A stretch of 13,487 bases of DNA from Cyanobacteria bacterium OH_PDB_112. Its GTDB lineage: Bacteria; Cyanobacteriota; Vampirovibrionia; Gastranaerophilales; CAJFVJ01. The stretch lies in NCBI GenBank assembly GCA_023457295.1, contig JAEWLZ010000023.1, positions 1 to 13,487 on the forward strand, written 5' to 3'. The position numbers were made by a program, and so were the translations under genes. The first letter of the stretch is position 1; each line of letters starts with the position of its first letter. Below the pieces are notes generated by a model. That model was given only the letters and a program-made list of their open reading frames with translations. It had not been told where the DNA came from and made no database searches. This document shows positions 1 to 7,865 of this stretch, piece by piece.

Positions 1-1154
1 CTTATGAACGAACTGTCGAGTATTATTTGATGTCATGCGGTGTAACTATGGTTTATACCAATTTGAAAAATTTTAAATCTGATATTAAAAAATACAATCC
101 GAGTTATTTTGTGTCAGTTCCCAGAATTTGGGATTCGATTTATGAAGGCATGCAGAAAAAAATCTCTGAAATGCCTGAAAGCAGGCAAAAATTCATAAAA
201 TTTTTGTTGAAAAACAGTATCGATTATAAAAATGCTAAAAGAATTTTGACAAATTCTTATAAAAATAATTTCGAGCCTGATTATCTTCAAAAAGCTTCTG
301 CTTTGGCTACTATGGCAAAAAATGCAGCACTTCATACTTTTGCTTCAAGAGTAATTTATCCTAAATTTAAAGCAGGGATAAGCCCGAATTTTATTATGGG
401 GATATCAGGTGGCGGTGCGCTTCAATGGCATTTGGACGAGTTTTTTGATGCTGTTGGCATATATGTTCTTAACGGATACGGACTTACGGAGTCTTCACCT
501 GTTATAGGTGTAAGAAGGCGTGATAATAACACTCTTGGTTCTATAGGAAAACCTATTGATGAAACTCAAATCAAAATAATTGATCCTGAATCAAAAAAAG
601 AAATTAAAAACGGTAAAAAAGGTGTTTTGTGTATAAAAGGTCCTCAGGTAATGCGAGGATATTACAAAAATCCTGAAGCAACGAGTGAAGTAATTATGCC
701 TGAAGGATGGCTTAATACAGGTGATTTAGTGCAGATTTCACCTGACGGCAGTATTTTGATAACAGGCAGAGCAAAAGATACAATAGTTCTTCTGAATGGC
801 GAAAATATTGAACCTCAGGGAATTGAAGACGCTTGTCTGAAAAGCCCTTTTATTAAACAGATAGTTTTAGTCGGACAGGATAAACCTTCTTTGGGGGCGT
901 TGGTTGTGCCTGATTATGAAAATATAAAAGCACAAGGGCAATCAAGTGTCGCAGTGGAAAAGCTTATTCAGCAAGAAGTAAAAAAACTTGTGTCAGAACG
1001 TGAAAATTTTGTGTCTTTTGAAAGAATTTCTTCCGTAAAAATAGTGAATGAAGAATTTACAATTGATAACGGTCTTATGACTCCTACTGTAAAAATTCGC
1101 CGTAACAAAGTTTTTGAAAGATATTCCGCTCTTATTGAAGATATGTTTTCATAA
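1..1154 (+). CDS. Long-chain acyl-CoA / acyl-ACP synthetase, AMP-forming (5' end outside window)
   Basis: The reading frame is open from the left edge (first whole codon at base 3, reading YERTVEYY), so the gene starts outside the window; the TTG at 27 is internal. About 383 C-terminal residues are visible. The enzyme family activates a fatty acid with ATP to an acyl-adenylate and then transfers it to CoA, or to ACP in the cyanobacterial Aas group. Visible adenylate-forming-family signatures are ISGGGAL (sugar/adenine pocket), GYGLTESSPV (core motif), GWLNTGDLV with the ribose-binding Asp, the hinge segment ITGRAKDTIVLLNGENIEP, and a C-terminal TPTVKIRR holding the likely catalytic lysine. 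The phosphate-binding loop lies upstream and cannot be checked. The family is clear; CoA versus ACP as acceptor cannot be decided. The gene ends 86 bases before kdsD, so shared lipid/LPS context is plausible but co-transcription is unproven. Confidence 0.93.
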   Translation, partial: YERTVEYYLMSCGVTMVYTNLKNFKSDIKKYNPSYFVSVPRIWDSIYEGMQKKISEMPESRQKFIKFLLKNSIDYKNAKRILTNSYKNNFEPDYLQKASALATMAKNAALHTFASRVIYPKFKAGISPNFIMGISGGGALQWHLDEFFDAVGIYVLNGYGLTESSPVIGVRRRDNNTLGSIGKPIDETQIKIIDPESKKEIKNGKKGVLCIKGPQVMRGYYKNPEATSEVIMPEGWLNTGDLVQISPDGSILITGRAKDTIVLLNGENIEPQGIEDACLKSPFIKQIVLVGQDKPSLGALVVPDYENIKAQGQSSVAVEKLIQQEVKKLVSERENFVSFERISSVKIVNEEFTIDNGLMTPTVKIRRNKVFERYSALIEDMFS

Positions 1155-1181
1155 AACTTTATATCCGCTTTTCCTTAAATT

Positions 1182-1208
1182 TTGACGAGAGTATAATAAA
1201 AATATACC
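1182..1208 (+). promoter_or_regulatory. Possible promoter for kdsD-kdsC
   Basis: TTGACG (1182-1187) matches a -35 box in 5 of 6 bases and is followed, 15 bases later, by TATACC (1203-1208). A perfect TATAAT also lies at 1192-1197 but has only a poor -35 (TTTTCC) at standard spacing. Either could start a transcript 30-50 bases before kdsD. The AT-rich context makes chance matches likely, so this is a weak call. Confidence 0.3.
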
Positions 1209-1240
1209 GTTTTGGGCTTTCAAAAAAATATGAGGGAAAA

Positions 1241-2239
1241 ATGAGCATTATAGTATCGCAAAAAGAAAATTTAAAAAAAACTCTTTTGGAGTTGGCTAAA
1301 GATGTTTTTGAAATTGAAGGTAATTCGATTTTGAAGCTGGCTGAAAGGCTTGGAGATGATTTTTATAATGCCATAGAACTTTTGCATGGCTGCAGAGGAC
1401 GTGTAATTGTTTCAGGAATGGGCAAATCAGGGCTTATAGGGCAAAAAATAGCTGCGACTCTTTCAAGCACCGGAACGCCTTCATACTTTTTGCATCCTGC
1501 CGAAAGCACTCACGGTGATAGTGGTGTTTTAACTCGCGATGATGTTGTAATAGGAATTTCAAACAGTGGTGAAACAGCAGAACTTTTGCAGCTTTTGCCG
1601 ATAGTAAAAAGACTTGGTATTCCTCTTATCGCAATGAGCGGAAAAAAAGAATCTACACTTGGCATGCGTTCTGAAGTTTTTTTAGATATTTCTGTTGAAA
1701 AAGAAGCTTGTCCTCTTGGCAAAGCTCCGACAGCAAGTACCACAGCTACTCTTGCTATGGGTGATGCTCTTGCGGTTTGTCTTTTGCACAAAAGAGGTTT
1801 CAGTGAGGAAGATTTTCTTTTCTTTCACCCTTCAGGGGCATTGGGGCGCGGCATGTTGTATACGGTTGAAGAACTTATGCATAAAGATGATGCTCTTCCT
1901 CTTGTCAGTACTGATGACAATTTTGCTTGCGCATTGATAGAAATATCCGACAAAAGACTCGGTTGCGCGATAGTTGTTGATAAGGATGGAAAAACCGCAG
2001 GAATACTTACAGACGGTGATATTAGAAGAACTCTTATAAAAAATGAATCAGTCACAAATTTGCTTGTCAAAGAAGTAATGACCAAAAACCCTAAAACCCT
2101 TGTTCCTGAAGAGCTTGCGGCAAGAGCTTTGAAAATAATGGAAGACAATTCAATTACGAGTTTGGTTGTAAATTCCGCAGAAGGTCAGCCTGTCGGACTT
2201 TTGCATATACATAATCTTTTAAAAGCGGGGGTTGCGTGA
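1241..2239 (+). CDS. kdsD: Arabinose-5-phosphate isomerase (SIS + two CBS domains)
   Basis: Interconverts D-ribulose 5-phosphate and D-arabinose 5-phosphate, the first step of Kdo synthesis for the lipopolysaccharide core; a cytoplasmic enzyme. The 332 residues match the family length. The SIS domain covers roughly residues 30-185 with GMGKSGLIGQKIA (59-71), HPAESTHGD (85-93), GISNSGET (105-112) and HPSGALGR (196-203), all hallmark segments. Two CBS modules follow (about 210-325), including GILTDGDIRR, as in KdsD/GutQ-type enzymes. The ATG at 1241 is preceded by GAGGG at 1232-1236, a rather short spacing of 4 bases. The stop codon overlaps the start of kdsC by one base, so the two are translationally coupled steps of the same pathway. 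KdsD and the sugar-specific paralogue GutQ cannot be separated by motif alone, but the kdsC neighbour settles the role. Confidence 0.95.
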   Translation: MSIIVSQKENLKKTLLELAKDVFEIEGNSILKLAERLGDDFYNAIELLHGCRGRVIVSGMGKSGLIGQKIAATLSSTGTPSYFLHPAESTHGDSGVLTRDDVVIGISNSGETAELLQLLPIVKRLGIPLIAMSGKKESTLGMRSEVFLDISVEKEACPLGKAPTASTTATLAMGDALAVCLLHKRGFSEEDFLFFHPSGALGRGMLYTVEELMHKDDALPLVSTDDNFACALIEISDKRLGCAIVVDKDGKTAGILTDGDIRRTLIKNESVTNLLVKEVMTKNPKTLVPEELAARALKIMEDNSITSLVVNSAEGQPVGLLHIHNLLKAGVA

Positions 2240-2766
2240 TGATTTTGTTTGAAAAAGCACAAAAAATCAAACTTGTTGCCTTTGATGTAGACGGAGTTTT
2301 AACGGACGGGCAAATAATTTATACCGATAGCGGAGAAGAATTGAAAGCTTTTAATTGCAAAGATGGTCAGGGTATGAATATGCTCGCTCATTCAGGGTAT
2401 ATTACGGCAATTATTACGGCAAGAACTTCATCTATTGTCGAAAGACGCGCCAAAGATTTGAGTGTTACACATACTTATCAGGGTGCAAAAAATAAAATAG
2501 TCGCACTTTCTGAAATGCTTGATATGTATGGTTTTAGTATGGATGAAGTCGCTTATGTAGGTGATGATTTCCCTGATATATGTATTTTGGACAAGGTAGG
2601 ACTTGCTTGTTGTCCTATTGATGCTGTTGAAGAAGTTAAAAGTGTTTGTCATTTTATTTCTGACAAAAAAGGCGGAGAAGGCGCTGTTCGAGATGTGGCA
2701 AATCTTATTCTTAAGAGTTCCGGCAAATTAGAACGCTTTTTAGCTCATAAGGCATTAGGGCAATAG
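2239..2766 (+). CDS. kdsC: 3-deoxy-D-manno-octulosonate 8-phosphate phosphatase
   Basis: Removes the phosphate from Kdo-8-phosphate to give free Kdo, two steps after KdsD. This is a compact HAD-superfamily enzyme without a cap domain; the 175 residues fit the family, which usually works as a tetramer. FDVDGVLTDG (15-24) carries the nucleophile Asp16 and acid/base Asp18; ITART is motif II; a lysine in the GAKNK segment is the likely motif III residue; and YVGDDFPD is motif IV with the Mg-binding aspartates. I prefer the ATG at 2239 (overlapping the kdsD TGA as TGATG) to the in-frame GTG at 2236: a GGGGG at 2227-2231 lies 7 bases before the ATG. The last 56 bases overlap the 3' end of the convergent mannosidase gene. 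kdsA and kdsB are not in the window. Confidence 0.95.
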   Translation: MILFEKAQKIKLVAFDVDGVLTDGQIIYTDSGEELKAFNCKDGQGMNMLAHSGYITAIITARTSSIVERRAKDLSVTHTYQGAKNKIVALSEMLDMYGFSMDEVAYVGDDFPDICILDKVGLACCPIDAVEEVKSVCHFISDKKGGEGAVRDVANLILKSSGKLERFLAHKALGQ

Positions 2767-5137
2767 TTTGAGCTTCTTTTGATTCGGGGTTTTCATTTGA
2801 ATCAATAGGAATTCCTGTCAAATTAGTCTTTTGAAGTTTATTTGAAATATTTAAAAGTCTTAAAACAATACCTGTTTGGTTTTCAGCTTCTTTTAAAGCT
2901 AGAAGAATTATACTTGAGTTGTTTATTTCAAGTTTTGAATACTGGATTTTTTCTGCCTGAAATACAATAACCGGTTCAAAATAATGGTCTGCTTTTTCAA
3001 ATAAACTTTCGGGTTTTTCACAAAAAGTCAAGGCAAATTCGCAGGTGATATTTCGAAGGCATTGAGCTTCTATTGTTGGTATTGTAGGACCTGCGGCATT
3101 GTATCTAGTGTGAAGTTTTTTCCCCGATAACATTCCAGTAGTGCGCAAAAGAGTTATTGCCAAAGATTTTTCAGACACTTCGTATTCATGAATTCCTTTT
3201 GTCAAAATACCCACATCTTGCGCCCAAACGAATCTTTGCATAGGAGCAGTATTTGTGGGATGTTCGCAAAATTCTTTAGCCGGAGGAAGTTTTTGTAAGT
3301 CAAAATCAGGGTCAAAAGACCTTTCTATAAGTCCTATTGAGTCTTCCGAATATGTTTTGGTGATTTTTTCGGGGAGGTTAAATTTTGCCTGAAAAATATG
3401 ATTTTTGGATTTATTTTCAAAATTAATTTTAAATTTCAAAACAGGATTTTTTGCATCTACAGTAATTTGAAGATTAATTTTATGTAGTTTGGCTTTTTTT
3501 GTTCGTCCTGATTTTTTTGAGTCTTCAGGGATTTGAATTTCATATTCTAATTCTAAAGAAGCTCTCTGTTTAAAATTTTTCATAATTTTGCTTTTGATAA
3601 ATTTGGTTTTGATAGGAAGGTCTCCTATTATGGGTGAAAAATTGTAAGTGTCTCCTATATCTGCCCTATCTTCAAAAATAAGAGCATCGGAATAAAATTT
3701 TCCGCTAACTTTATCTTTGATTGTCAAATTACCGTCGGGTTGAATTGTTAGCCCGATAAAATTATTTTCGATTGAATTATCGGTTATTTTAAGGTCGGAA
3801 TCTTTTAAAGGTATTAAATCAGTAAAATCCATTGCTTTTGCCGAATTAATATTGGCTATATAAGTATAAATTGTACATAAATCCTCACTTACCGGAATTT
3901 TTTGAATATTATGGATTATTTCTTGAGGGAAGACAATTTTGCTGTCAATTATTTCAAAACCTTCATCAGAAGAGAGCTTTTCAGTGGTTTCAAATTCTAT
4001 TGTTCCTGAAAAATCAAATCCTGATGAATTAAAAGCTATTATATTTTTACCTTTGCCAAATTTTGTCTGAGTTTTTTCTTTTATTGCTGTTAAAAGCTGA
4101 TTTATTTTTGCATAGCGTATTTCCATTTCTTGATGAACAAAATCCGCACTACATCCGCAAATGCTGTCGTGGGCTTGATTCTGAAGAAGTAATTTCCAAG
4201 CATAATCTGTGAAATTTTTGTATGAATCAGTAAGCCCCAAATATTGGCAAACAGCTGCAAAAGCTTCAGTTTGTTTAAGTTTTTGGCTTGTAAGAGTATT
4301 TAGTCTTTTTAGGTAATTTCTTGTTGAATAAGTTCCTTGAAGTATAAAATTGTTAGAATTATCCCGCAATTCTCCCGAATATATTTCAAGATTTTCTTTT
4401 GTTTTGCTCAAATAATCAAAAACTGAGCCGATTTCGATTTTGTCTTTATTTTGGGTATTAAATTCTTTGATTTTTTCGGGTAAATTGTCACAAGCGCCCA
4501 AATGGTCAGCTCCTACCGGTAATAATATAAAGTCGCCTATATTATTTTTTTTGATTTTATCCAAAGTATTTTTTAATGCTTCAAAATTTCCTACATGTAT
4601 TAAATCCTGAAAATACCCTTCTCGAAGATGCGTTACAGTAATTTGTGCGCCGCTTTTTGATTCCCATGAAAATTCTGATTTTTTATTTCCTGCTCCGCGC
4701 CAAAGAAGAGCATTTTTTATTCCAAAAGAGGTTAAAATATCTACCATTCCCGCGCTATGTCCGAAAGCATCAGGAAGATATCCGACAAAATCTTTAACAC
4801 CAAAGTCTTTTGCTTGTTTAGAACCGATGAGTAAATTTCTGATTAAGCTTTCTCCCGATACCAAAAATTCATCCGCCAAAGTGTACCAAGGACCTATTAC
4901 AATTTTTTTTGTTTTTATAAGTTCTGTTATTAGTGATTTTTTTTCGGGGCAAATTTCCAATAAGTCGTCAATTAATACTGTTTGTCCGTCAAGGTAAAAT
5001 TGTGAAAATTCACCTTTTTCAAGTTTTTTGACTATATCTTCAAATACTTCATAAAATCTGAAGCGAAATTCTTCAAAAGTTCGATACCATTCTCTATCCC
5101 AATGTGTATGCAGGTAAGCAATTATTTTCATAAACAT
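2711..5137 (-). CDS. GH38 family alpha-mannosidase-like glycoside hydrolase
   Basis: An 808-residue retaining, metal-dependent glycosidase of family GH38. Diagnostic residues are present: HTHWDREW (10-17) with metal ligands His12 and Asp14; LPDAFGHS (121-128) with the probable nucleophile Asp123; and QNQAHDSICGCS (318-329) with His322/Asp323. The C-terminal half is the beta-sandwich part, and the end (ALMPYELKSVLI) looks like a complete family C-terminus. There is no signal peptide, so a cytoplasmic enzyme acting on imported or recycled oligosaccharides or a mannosyl-glycerate-type compound (MngB-like) is likely; the substrate cannot be read from sequence. Family members usually begin at MKxIxxxxHTHWD, so the ATG at 5131 is as good as the one at 5137; neither has a Shine-Dalgarno sequence. 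It stands alone on the minus strand, divergent from the efflux gene. Confidence 0.9.
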   Translation of the reverse strand: MFMKIIAYLHTHWDREWYRTFEEFRFRFYEVFEDIVKKLEKGEFSQFYLDGQTVLIDDLLEICPEKKSLITELIKTKKIVIGPWYTLADEFLVSGESLIRNLLIGSKQAKDFGVKDFVGYLPDAFGHSAGMVDILTSFGIKNALLWRGAGNKKSEFSWESKSGAQITVTHLREGYFQDLIHVGNFEALKNTLDKIKKNNIGDFILLPVGADHLGACDNLPEKIKEFNTQNKDKIEIGSVFDYLSKTKENLEIYSGELRDNSNNFILQGTYSTRNYLKRLNTLTSQKLKQTEAFAAVCQYLGLTDSYKNFTDYAWKLLLQNQAHDSICGCSADFVHQEMEIRYAKINQLLTAIKEKTQTKFGKGKNIIAFNSSGFDFSGTIEFETTEKLSSDEGFEIIDSKIVFPQEIIHNIQKIPVSEDLCTIYTYIANINSAKAMDFTDLIPLKDSDLKITDNSIENNFIGLTIQPDGNLTIKDKVSGKFYSDALIFEDRADIGDTYNFSPIIGDLPIKTKFIKSKIMKNFKQRASLELEYEIQIPEDSKKSGRTKKAKLHKINLQITVDAKNPVLKFKINFENKSKNHIFQAKFNLPEKITKTYSEDSIGLIERSFDPDFDLQKLPPAKEFCEHPTNTAPMQRFVWAQDVGILTKGIHEYEVSEKSLAITLLRTTGMLSGKKLHTRYNAAGPTIPTIEAQCLRNITCEFALTFCEKPESLFEKADHYFEPVIVFQAEKIQYSKLEINNSSIILLALKEAENQTGIVLRLLNISNKLQKTNLTGIPIDSNENPESKEAQTIALMPYELKSVLICRNS

Positions 5138-5270
5138 TATTTTAGGTGATTTTTAGAAGAAAATCCAGTTAATTTCAAAAGATTTCATCACAAGGATATA
5201 TACATATAGCTATTGTTATAGTCGATTTGATGTGATACTTTCGAGCCAAAGCAAGATTCTGTAAGGATTT

Positions 5271-5275
5271 AGGGG
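5271..5275 (+). promoter_or_regulatory. Ribosome-binding site supporting a TTG start
   Basis: AGGGG lies 7 bases before the TTG at 5283. It decides the start of the TolC-family gene: only this start gives a complete signal peptide, while the next in-frame ATG would remove it. Confidence 0.7.
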
Positions 5276-5282
5276 AAATAAA

Positions 5283-6794
5283 TTGAGCATTTTTGTAAAA
5301 AGAATAGTTATAATTTTTTTTCTCTTGACTAATATTGTTTATGCATCAGAAGAAAAACTTATGCTTTTGTCTGAAATGCCTAACCCACCTAGATTTGAGA
5401 GAGGGCAAAAATCCTTTCCGACAGAATATAATCAATCAACTAAAGATGCTTTTATAAGAAGTTTTTATAATAAAGATATTGATGTAGAACCTCCGATTGT
5501 TGAACGTTATAAAAAACCTCAAATCCACCTTAAATTGGAAGATTGCATTGCGCTTGCGCTTCATAATAACTTTAAAATAAAAATTTCTAATGCTCAGGAA
5601 AGTCAATATCTTTGGGCTTTTCACAATAGAACAAGTAAATTTTTGCCGAATATTTATTATTCATACAGCCTTGCAAATCTTAATGGCGCTTTTTTGGCAG
5701 GTGGTGTAATTCCAACTAAAGTGAATGAAACACCTGTGACCGATAATTTTTGGTTTACTTTAAATCTTTTTGACGGCGGGTATAGGATTTATAAACGTAA
5801 AGCAGCAAAACGTGATTATGAAGCAGCGAAAAAAAATGTTATTTTTACAAGAGAAGAAATTTTAAGAGATGCGACCGTAAGTTATTACAGATTGCTTTCG
5901 CACAAACTTGCTTTGAGGGTTTTATTGCGAAACAAAGAAGAAATAGAAGCGCATCTTGAGATAAATAAAAAAAATGGCTCTGAATTTGATATTTTACGTT
6001 CAGAAGCGGCACTTGCCGCTGCAAAGCAAAAACTTGCCTTACGGTATAGTATGTTCGGCAGAGAGCAGGCGAATTGTGCTAATATTTTAGGTATTGATGT
6101 TGCGGAAACAGTTTTTCCGATAGAAGATGTAATTGTTAAAAAAACTCTTATAGATAAAGATTTACCAATAGAAGAACTTTCACAAAGCGCATATATGTCA
6201 AGAAATGATTTGGAAGCTTTACGCCTTAGGATAAAAGTTCTTGAGAACGAAAAAAAGAGTATTTATTCAAATTTTTTACCTCATGCAGACGGTTATGCTG
6301 CTTTGGGGCGTGTGGGAACAGCCAAGTTGGGTTTTTTGGAAAGTAGACAGGTGGGCTTTTTGACTACATGGACTTTAGGGACATTTGTTCCTGAATATAC
6401 TGACATTAAAAGGTATGATTCTATGATTGATGAAGCCAAATATAATTTGCAAAATCGCTACAGAAATATTCAAGAAAGTATAATAGGTGCTTATTATGGA
6501 ACCAGGAGTGCAAATTCAAGGTCTATAGAGGCTGAAAAACAGATTATAGCTTCTGATAAAGCTCTTGAAGAGGCTTTATTTAGACTTATGTCGGGAGGGC
6601 TTTATATTGATGTTTTGCAAACCCAAGATTCTAAAACTGATGCAAAGGTAAATTTGATTGATGCCATTGCGGATTATAATGTTTATCAAATAAATCAGCT
6701 TTTTAATACCGGAGCTATTTCAGTTTATAATTTGACTGAAGTTCAAGACAGAGATATTGCAAAAGAAGAGATTTATGCAAAGCTTGAAAAATAA
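5283..6794 (+). CDS. TolC-family outer membrane efflux protein
   Basis: Outer-membrane channel subunit (OEP family) that, as a trimer, connects an inner-membrane exporter and a periplasmic adaptor to the outside; no adaptor or pump is encoded next to it. The 503 residues begin with a clear signal peptide: lysine/arginine, a hydrophobic run (about 8-19) and a likely cleavage site VYA|SEE after residue 21. The mature part shows the twofold OEP pattern of beta-strand pairs and very long helices: IALALHNNFKIKISNAQ, a strand with WFTLNLFDGGYR, then helices rich in Lys/Glu/Ala; the second half repeats this with SRNDLEALRLRIKVLENE and ends in DVLQTQDSKTDAKVNLIDAIADYN. The first 60 residues before the OEP domain are a variable linker. 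The TTG start is supported by AGGGG at 7 bases. Drug, lipid and protein export cannot be told apart here. Confidence 0.9.
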   Translation: MSIFVKRIVIIFFLLTNIVYASEEKLMLLSEMPNPPRFERGQKSFPTEYNQSTKDAFIRSFYNKDIDVEPPIVERYKKPQIHLKLEDCIALALHNNFKIKISNAQESQYLWAFHNRTSKFLPNIYYSYSLANLNGAFLAGGVIPTKVNETPVTDNFWFTLNLFDGGYRIYKRKAAKRDYEAAKKNVIFTREEILRDATVSYYRLLSHKLALRVLLRNKEEIEAHLEINKKNGSEFDILRSEAALAAAKQKLALRYSMFGREQANCANILGIDVAETVFPIEDVIVKKTLIDKDLPIEELSQSAYMSRNDLEALRLRIKVLENEKKSIYSNFLPHADGYAALGRVGTAKLGFLESRQVGFLTTWTLGTFVPEYTDIKRYDSMIDEAKYNLQNRYRNIQESIIGAYYGTRSANSRSIEAEKQIIASDKALEEALFRLMSGGLYIDVLQTQDSKTDAKVNLIDAIADYNVYQINQLFNTGAISVYNLTEVQDRDIAKEEIYAKLEK

Positions 6795-6795
6795 A

Positions 6796-7818
6796 TTAAG
6801 CTCCCGCAAGCTGCCCGCAAGCAGCTGATATATCTGCTCCGCGTTCAAGTCTTACGGTGGTTTTTTTGCCTGATTGTTCTAAAATATATTTAAATTTATA
6901 TATCGTATTTTTGTCCGGTTTTTTAAATTCATCACCGCAAACAGGATTGTAAGGAATGATATTAATATTGCAGTGAATATCTTTTAAAAGTTCAACGACT
7001 TGTTTTGCGCATTCAACAGAGTCATTGAGATCTTTTATAAGAGTATATTCAATAGTTATACGTCTTTCAGTTTCATTCATCCAAAAACGTAAAGCATCCA
7101 TAACTTCAGGCAGCGGATTTTTTTTATTTACAGGCATAATTTTTTCCCGAAGTTCGTTTGTAGGCGCATGTAACGACAGTGCAAGGGTTAATGGTTTTTT
7201 TGTTTTTGCAAGTTTAATAATCCCCTTAATTATTCCGCTTGTTGAAATAGTTATTCTTCTTATTCCGATTTGCAGGTCTGTATTTAGAATATCAATAGAC
7301 TTTAAGACATTATCAAGATTTAAAAGCGGTTCGCCCTGTCCCATATAGACTACATTTGTAATTTTTAAACCTGTATCACGTTGAATTGTCAAGATTTGTT
7401 CGACAATTTCTTCTGCTGTTAAATTTCTTTCAAATCCTAATTTCCCTGTTGCGCAAAACTTGCATCCCACGGCACAGCCTACTTGAGAGCTTATGCATGC
7501 AGTCAAATTTGAGCGGTTATCAAAGCGCATAAGTACGCATTCCGCTTTTTTTTCATCAGCAAATTCCAAAAGGTATTTTATTGTACCGTCTTTTGAAATC
7601 TGACGGCGAATGATTTTTGTGTCGGTTATTTTTGCTGTTTTTTCGAGCTTTGCTTTAAAATCTTTTGAAATATTTGTCATTTGAGAAAAATCCGATATAG
7701 ATTTTTCATAAATCCAGCCATGGAGCTGTTTTGCGCGAAATTTTGACTCGCCCAAAGATGTGACAAACTCTTCAAGTTCTGATAAAGATTTTCCCGAAAT
7801 TAAAAATTTTTCACTCAT
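6796..7818 (-). CDS. rlmN: Dual-specificity 23S rRNA A2503 / tRNA A37 C2-methyltransferase
   Basis: Radical-SAM enzyme that methylates carbon 2 of A2503 in 23S rRNA, and of A37 in some tRNAs, tuning peptidyl-transferase accuracy. The 340 residues match the family. The iron-sulfur cluster motif is CAVGCKFC (Cys115, Cys119, Cys122), followed by GEPLLN of the SAM pocket (about 162-167). The methyl-carrying cysteine near the C-terminus is in SAACGQLAGA (Cys334). RlmN rather than Cfr is indicated by the high overall agreement with the housekeeping form and by the ordinary chromosomal setting. Its stop is one base from the stop of the convergent efflux gene, leaving no room for an intergenic terminator. 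It lies 47 bases downstream of the Lys-rich gene on the same strand and may be read from that promoter. I see no Shine-Dalgarno sequence before the ATG. Confidence 0.96.
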   Translation of the reverse strand: MSEKFLISGKSLSELEEFVTSLGESKFRAKQLHGWIYEKSISDFSQMTNISKDFKAKLEKTAKITDTKIIRRQISKDGTIKYLLEFADEKKAECVLMRFDNRSNLTACISSQVGCAVGCKFCATGKLGFERNLTAEEIVEQILTIQRDTGLKITNVVYMGQGEPLLNLDNVLKSIDILNTDLQIGIRRITISTSGIIKGIIKLAKTKKPLTLALSLHAPTNELREKIMPVNKKNPLPEVMDALRFWMNETERRITIEYTLIKDLNDSVECAKQVVELLKDIHCNINIIPYNPVCGDEFKKPDKNTIYKFKYILEQSGKKTTVRLERGADISAACGQLAGA

Positions 7819-7865
7819 AGAAAAATTTTACACTGAAAACGTAAAATAGTTTAGAAGCATTTTGA

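Noticed and set aside
1510..2148. Long open antisense frames across kdsD
   Set aside because: Their codons simply mirror the strongly conserved kdsD protein, with no ribosome-binding site and no recognisable product.
2236..2238. GTG start of kdsC one codon before the ATG
   Set aside because: The ATG at 2239 has better spacing to the GGGGG ribosome-binding site and forms the usual TGATG overlap; the difference is one residue.
5187..5236. ATCACA ... TGTGAT inverted half-sites between the mannosidase and efflux genes
   Set aside because: The halves are 38 bases apart and only 6 bases long; no known regulator spacing fits and chance is likely.
7826..7846. TTTTAC/GTAAAA inverted repeat before rlmN, with a T-run on the minus strand
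   Set aside because: Only 6 AT-rich base pairs with a 9-base loop; too weak for a terminator, and it sits directly before the rlmN start codon.
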